The translations under genes and the position numbers were made by a program. From assembly GCA_036005125.1 (NCBI GenBank), contig DASYQV010000135.1, forward strand, positions 1 through 8,646: a stretch of DNA of 8,646 nt, in the 5' to 3' direction. Shown here piece after piece: positions 6,786-8,646 of this stretch; the first letter of the stretch is position 1; each line of letters begins with the position of its first letter. The notes below the pieces were generated by a model. That model saw nothing but the letters and a program-made list of their open reading frames with translations, did not search any database and had not been told where the DNA came from. The DNA is from DASYQV01 sp036005125. GTDB lineage: Bacteria; Acidobacteriota; Vicinamibacteria; Vicinamibacterales; UBA2999.

Positions 6786-8621
6786 ATGGAAGTTGTGCGC
6801 ACGCAGCCCGCGACGGGCAAGCCTCTGGTGTTGAGATCACGGCAGCAGATTGAGGAAGAACTTCAGCGCCGGGTGGCGGATGAGCGCCGCCGGCTCGAAG
6901 GGCAGCCCCCTCGCCGCGAACCGGCCGTCCACTTCCATCGACCGGTCGAGCGTCCGTTCACCGCGGCCGAGCGCAACCAGGTCACGATTCTCTTCGGAGG
7001 TCTGACCTGGAAGCACGAGTGGTTGATCCGATCGGCGTTCCAGTCGGCCGGCTACAAGGTCGAGATCATGCCGGTGCCGGACGTCGCCGGCTTCCAGCTC
7101 GGGAAGGAGTTCGGCAACAACGGGCAGTGCAACCCCACCTACTTCATGGTGGGGCACCTGATCAAATACCTGCAGGGGCTCGAGGCCAAGGGGCTCTCGC
7201 GCGAGGAAATCATCAACAACTACGTGTTCTTCACAGCCGGCTCATGTGGACCGTGCCGGTTCGGGATGTACGAAGCCGAGTATCGCCTCGGCGTCCAGAA
7301 CGCGGGCTTCGATGGCTTCCGCATCCTTCTCTTCCAGCAGGACGACGGGATCAATGCGGCCTCGGGAGAGGCGGGACTCAAGTTCACCGTCGATTTCGGT
7401 CTCGGCGCGTTCAACGCGCTCAACTTCGGCGACGTGATGAACGACGTCTGTTATCAGATCAGACCCTACGAGGTCACGGCCGGGGAGACCGACCGCGCCT
7501 TCAATGACGCGATGCAGGGTCTCTCGGCGGCGCTGCGCGACCATCACATGTTTCGAATCACCGAGATGAAGCCGGAGTGGCTCGGCCGGCGGCTGGCCGC
7601 TCACAAAATAACGGAGGGCATCGGCAGCACGCTCGGAAAGATTGGCGATCACCTCTGGGGCAGGGAGACGGCGCAGACGCTCGCCGAGGCGCGCGAGCGC
7701 ATCGCGCGGGTGGAGGTGGATCGGCTTCGCGTGAAGCCGCTCGTCAAGGTCACCGGAGAGTTCTTCGCCCAGACGACGGAAGGCGACGGCAACTTTCACA
7801 TGTTCCAGTTCCTGGAGCGTGAGGGCGCCGAGGTCAAGGTCGAGCCGATTGCCAACTGGATCATGTACCTGCTCTGGCAGGCAAGGGCGAAGCACGCCGA
7901 CCGGCGGTGGCTGAACACGGAGAAGCCGAAGGCGTGGGAGCTCCACAAACGGCTCGCCTGCGAGCTGAAGTTCCGGCAGAAGCAGATGTTCTTTGGAATC
8001 GGCCAGGGCCTGTATGCGCATCTGTACCGCCGCGTGATCAGGGGGCTCGGGGGAATCGGGCACGAGCTCCTCGACATGCAGGAGCTCGCGGATATGGCGC
8101 AGCCCTACTACCACCGGTTCGCGCGCGGCGGCGAGGGGCACCTCGAGGTGGCGAAGAACATCTACTACACCGTGCACAAGAAGGCGCACATGGTGCTGAG
8201 CCTCAAGCCCTTCGGCTGCATGCCCTCGTCGCAGTCCGACGGCGTCCAGTCGGCCGTGATGAATCACTTCAAGGACATGATCTTCCTGCCGATCGAGACG
8301 TCGGGCGAAGGCGAGATCAACGCCCACAGCCGGGTGCAGATGGCGCTCGGCGAGGCCAAGGCAAAGGCGCGCCTCGAGTTCCAGCAGGCGCTCGAATCAA
8401 CCGGCAAGTCGCTCGACGACATCCGGCGTTACGTCGATGCGCATCCGATCCTGCGGCGTCCCTTCTATCAGGTGCCGCACGTCCACGGCATGACGGGAAC
8501 CGCCGCGCAGTTCGTGCTCCACGTCAGCAATCTGATGGACGGTCGCGCGCGATTCAGCAAATTGCCTGCCTCAGATCGCCGCCGGGTAGGGGCCGGCTTC
8601 AGCCGGCCCAGGGCCGCCTAA
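6786..8621 (+). CDS. 2-hydroxyacyl-CoA dehydratase / DUF2229-like iron-sulfur protein without ATPase domain
   Basis: This 611-residue soluble protein resembles the C-terminal part of large acyl-CoA dehydratase activase (BadF/HgdC-type) proteins. Family partners use ATP-driven electron transfer through [4Fe-4S] or double-cubane clusters. After a charged N-terminal extension (about 1-60) it has ILFGGLTWKHEWLI (67-80), GNNGQCNPTYFMVGHL with C115, AGSCGPCRFGMYEAEYRL with C154 and C157, PFGCMPSSQSDG with C478, and TSGEGEINAHSRVQMAL around 505-521. C115, C154, C157 and C478 lie in the conserved-looking motifs and are the likely cluster ligands; C222 and C392 are less obviously so. There is no ASKHA phosphate-binding motif, so the activator ATPase must be encoded elsewhere. 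The fold fits the HgdB/dehydratase group; a catalytic role and a substrate are not shown. Residues 601-611 (VGAGFSRPRAA) and the TAA stop come from the palindromic repeat at 8586-8634, so the native C-terminus may have been replaced. Confidence 0.85.
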   Translation: MEVVRTQPATGKPLVLRSRQQIEEELQRRVADERRRLEGQPPRREPAVHFHRPVERPFTAAERNQVTILFGGLTWKHEWLIRSAFQSAGYKVEIMPVPDVAGFQLGKEFGNNGQCNPTYFMVGHLIKYLQGLEAKGLSREEIINNYVFFTAGSCGPCRFGMYEAEYRLGVQNAGFDGFRILLFQQDDGINAASGEAGLKFTVDFGLGAFNALNFGDVMNDVCYQIRPYEVTAGETDRAFNDAMQGLSAALRDHHMFRITEMKPEWLGRRLAAHKITEGIGSTLGKIGDHLWGRETAQTLAEARERIARVEVDRLRVKPLVKVTGEFFAQTTEGDGNFHMFQFLEREGAEVKVEPIANWIMYLLWQARAKHADRRWLNTEKPKAWELHKRLACELKFRQKQMFFGIGQGLYAHLYRRVIRGLGGIGHELLDMQELADMAQPYYHRFARGGEGHLEVAKNIYYTVHKKAHMVLSLKPFGCMPSSQSDGVQSAVMNHFKDMIFLPIETSGEGEINAHSRVQMALGEAKAKARLEFQQALESTGKSLDDIRRYVDAHPILRRPFYQVPHVHGMTGTAAQFVLHVSNLMDGRARFSKLPASDRRRVGAGFSRPRAA

Positions 8622-8634
8622 AGGCGGCCCCTAC
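8586..8634. repeat. REP-like double-hairpin palindromic element overlapping the 3' end of the last gene
   Basis: Outer arms GTAGGGGCCG (8586-8595) and CGGCCCCTAC (8625-8634) are perfect reverse complements. Inside are two perfect hairpins: GGCCGGC-TTCA-GCCGGCC (8591-8608) and GGGCCGCC-TAAA-GGCGGCCC (8611-8630). The outer arms and the inner hairpins are alternative pairings. The TAA stop of the preceding gene is in the TAAA loop of the second hairpin. Elements of this kind, translating as GAGFSRP or similar, are familiar to me as dispersed intergenic repeats in Acidobacteriota-like genomes; that is recollection, not a search. It may also end or stabilise the transcript, but no T-tract follows. 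Confidence 0.88.
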
Positions 8635-8646
8635 GAATGGAGGCAG

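Overview
The window is high-GC bacterial DNA with every credible gene on the + strand. The dense intergenic repeats suggest a soil or sediment Acidobacteriota-like genome, possibly Vicinamibacteria. Those repeats are stop-poor boxes that read as 'NAEHAEFAE' and a palindrome that reads as 'VGAGFSRP'. The taxonomic call is an inference from repeat style and base composition, because no marker gene is present.

Layout: (1) Positions 1-877 hold a tandem array of about six units of roughly 145 bp, each with internal dyads; the long open frame across it is very probably not a gene. (2) Positions 1037-5316 hold a two-gene operon with a 4-base ATGA overlap: a lipoprotein-type RND periplasmic adaptor and a 1047-residue MdtB/MdtC-like RND inner-membrane pump. 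The outer-membrane channel and any regulator are missing from the window. (3) Positions 5322-6090 are a non-coding gap of about 770 bases. It holds a large imperfect inverted repeat related to the first array, three perfect copies of a 15-base self-complementary unit, and a stretch with no recognisable gene. (4) Positions 6091-6585 encode a 164-residue, probably helical protein of unknown function. (5) Positions 6786-8621 encode a 611-residue cysteine-motif protein of the 2-hydroxyacyl-CoA dehydratase / DUF2229 group. It corresponds to the C-terminal part of the large 'acyl-CoA dehydratase activase' proteins but has no ATPase part. Its last 11 codons and its stop lie inside a double-hairpin palindromic repeat at 8586-8634.

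The adaptor and pump would form an energy-driven efflux system with an outer-membrane factor encoded elsewhere. The dehydratase-like protein would need an ASKHA-type ATPase activator from elsewhere to carry out ATP-driven low-potential electron transfer. I see no sequence evidence that the efflux operon and the two downstream genes work together. I did not find a clear undescribed defence or mobile system. The points most worth a second look are the repeats related to each other on both sides of the efflux operon, the repeat that finishes the last gene, and the activator-less dehydratase-like protein.
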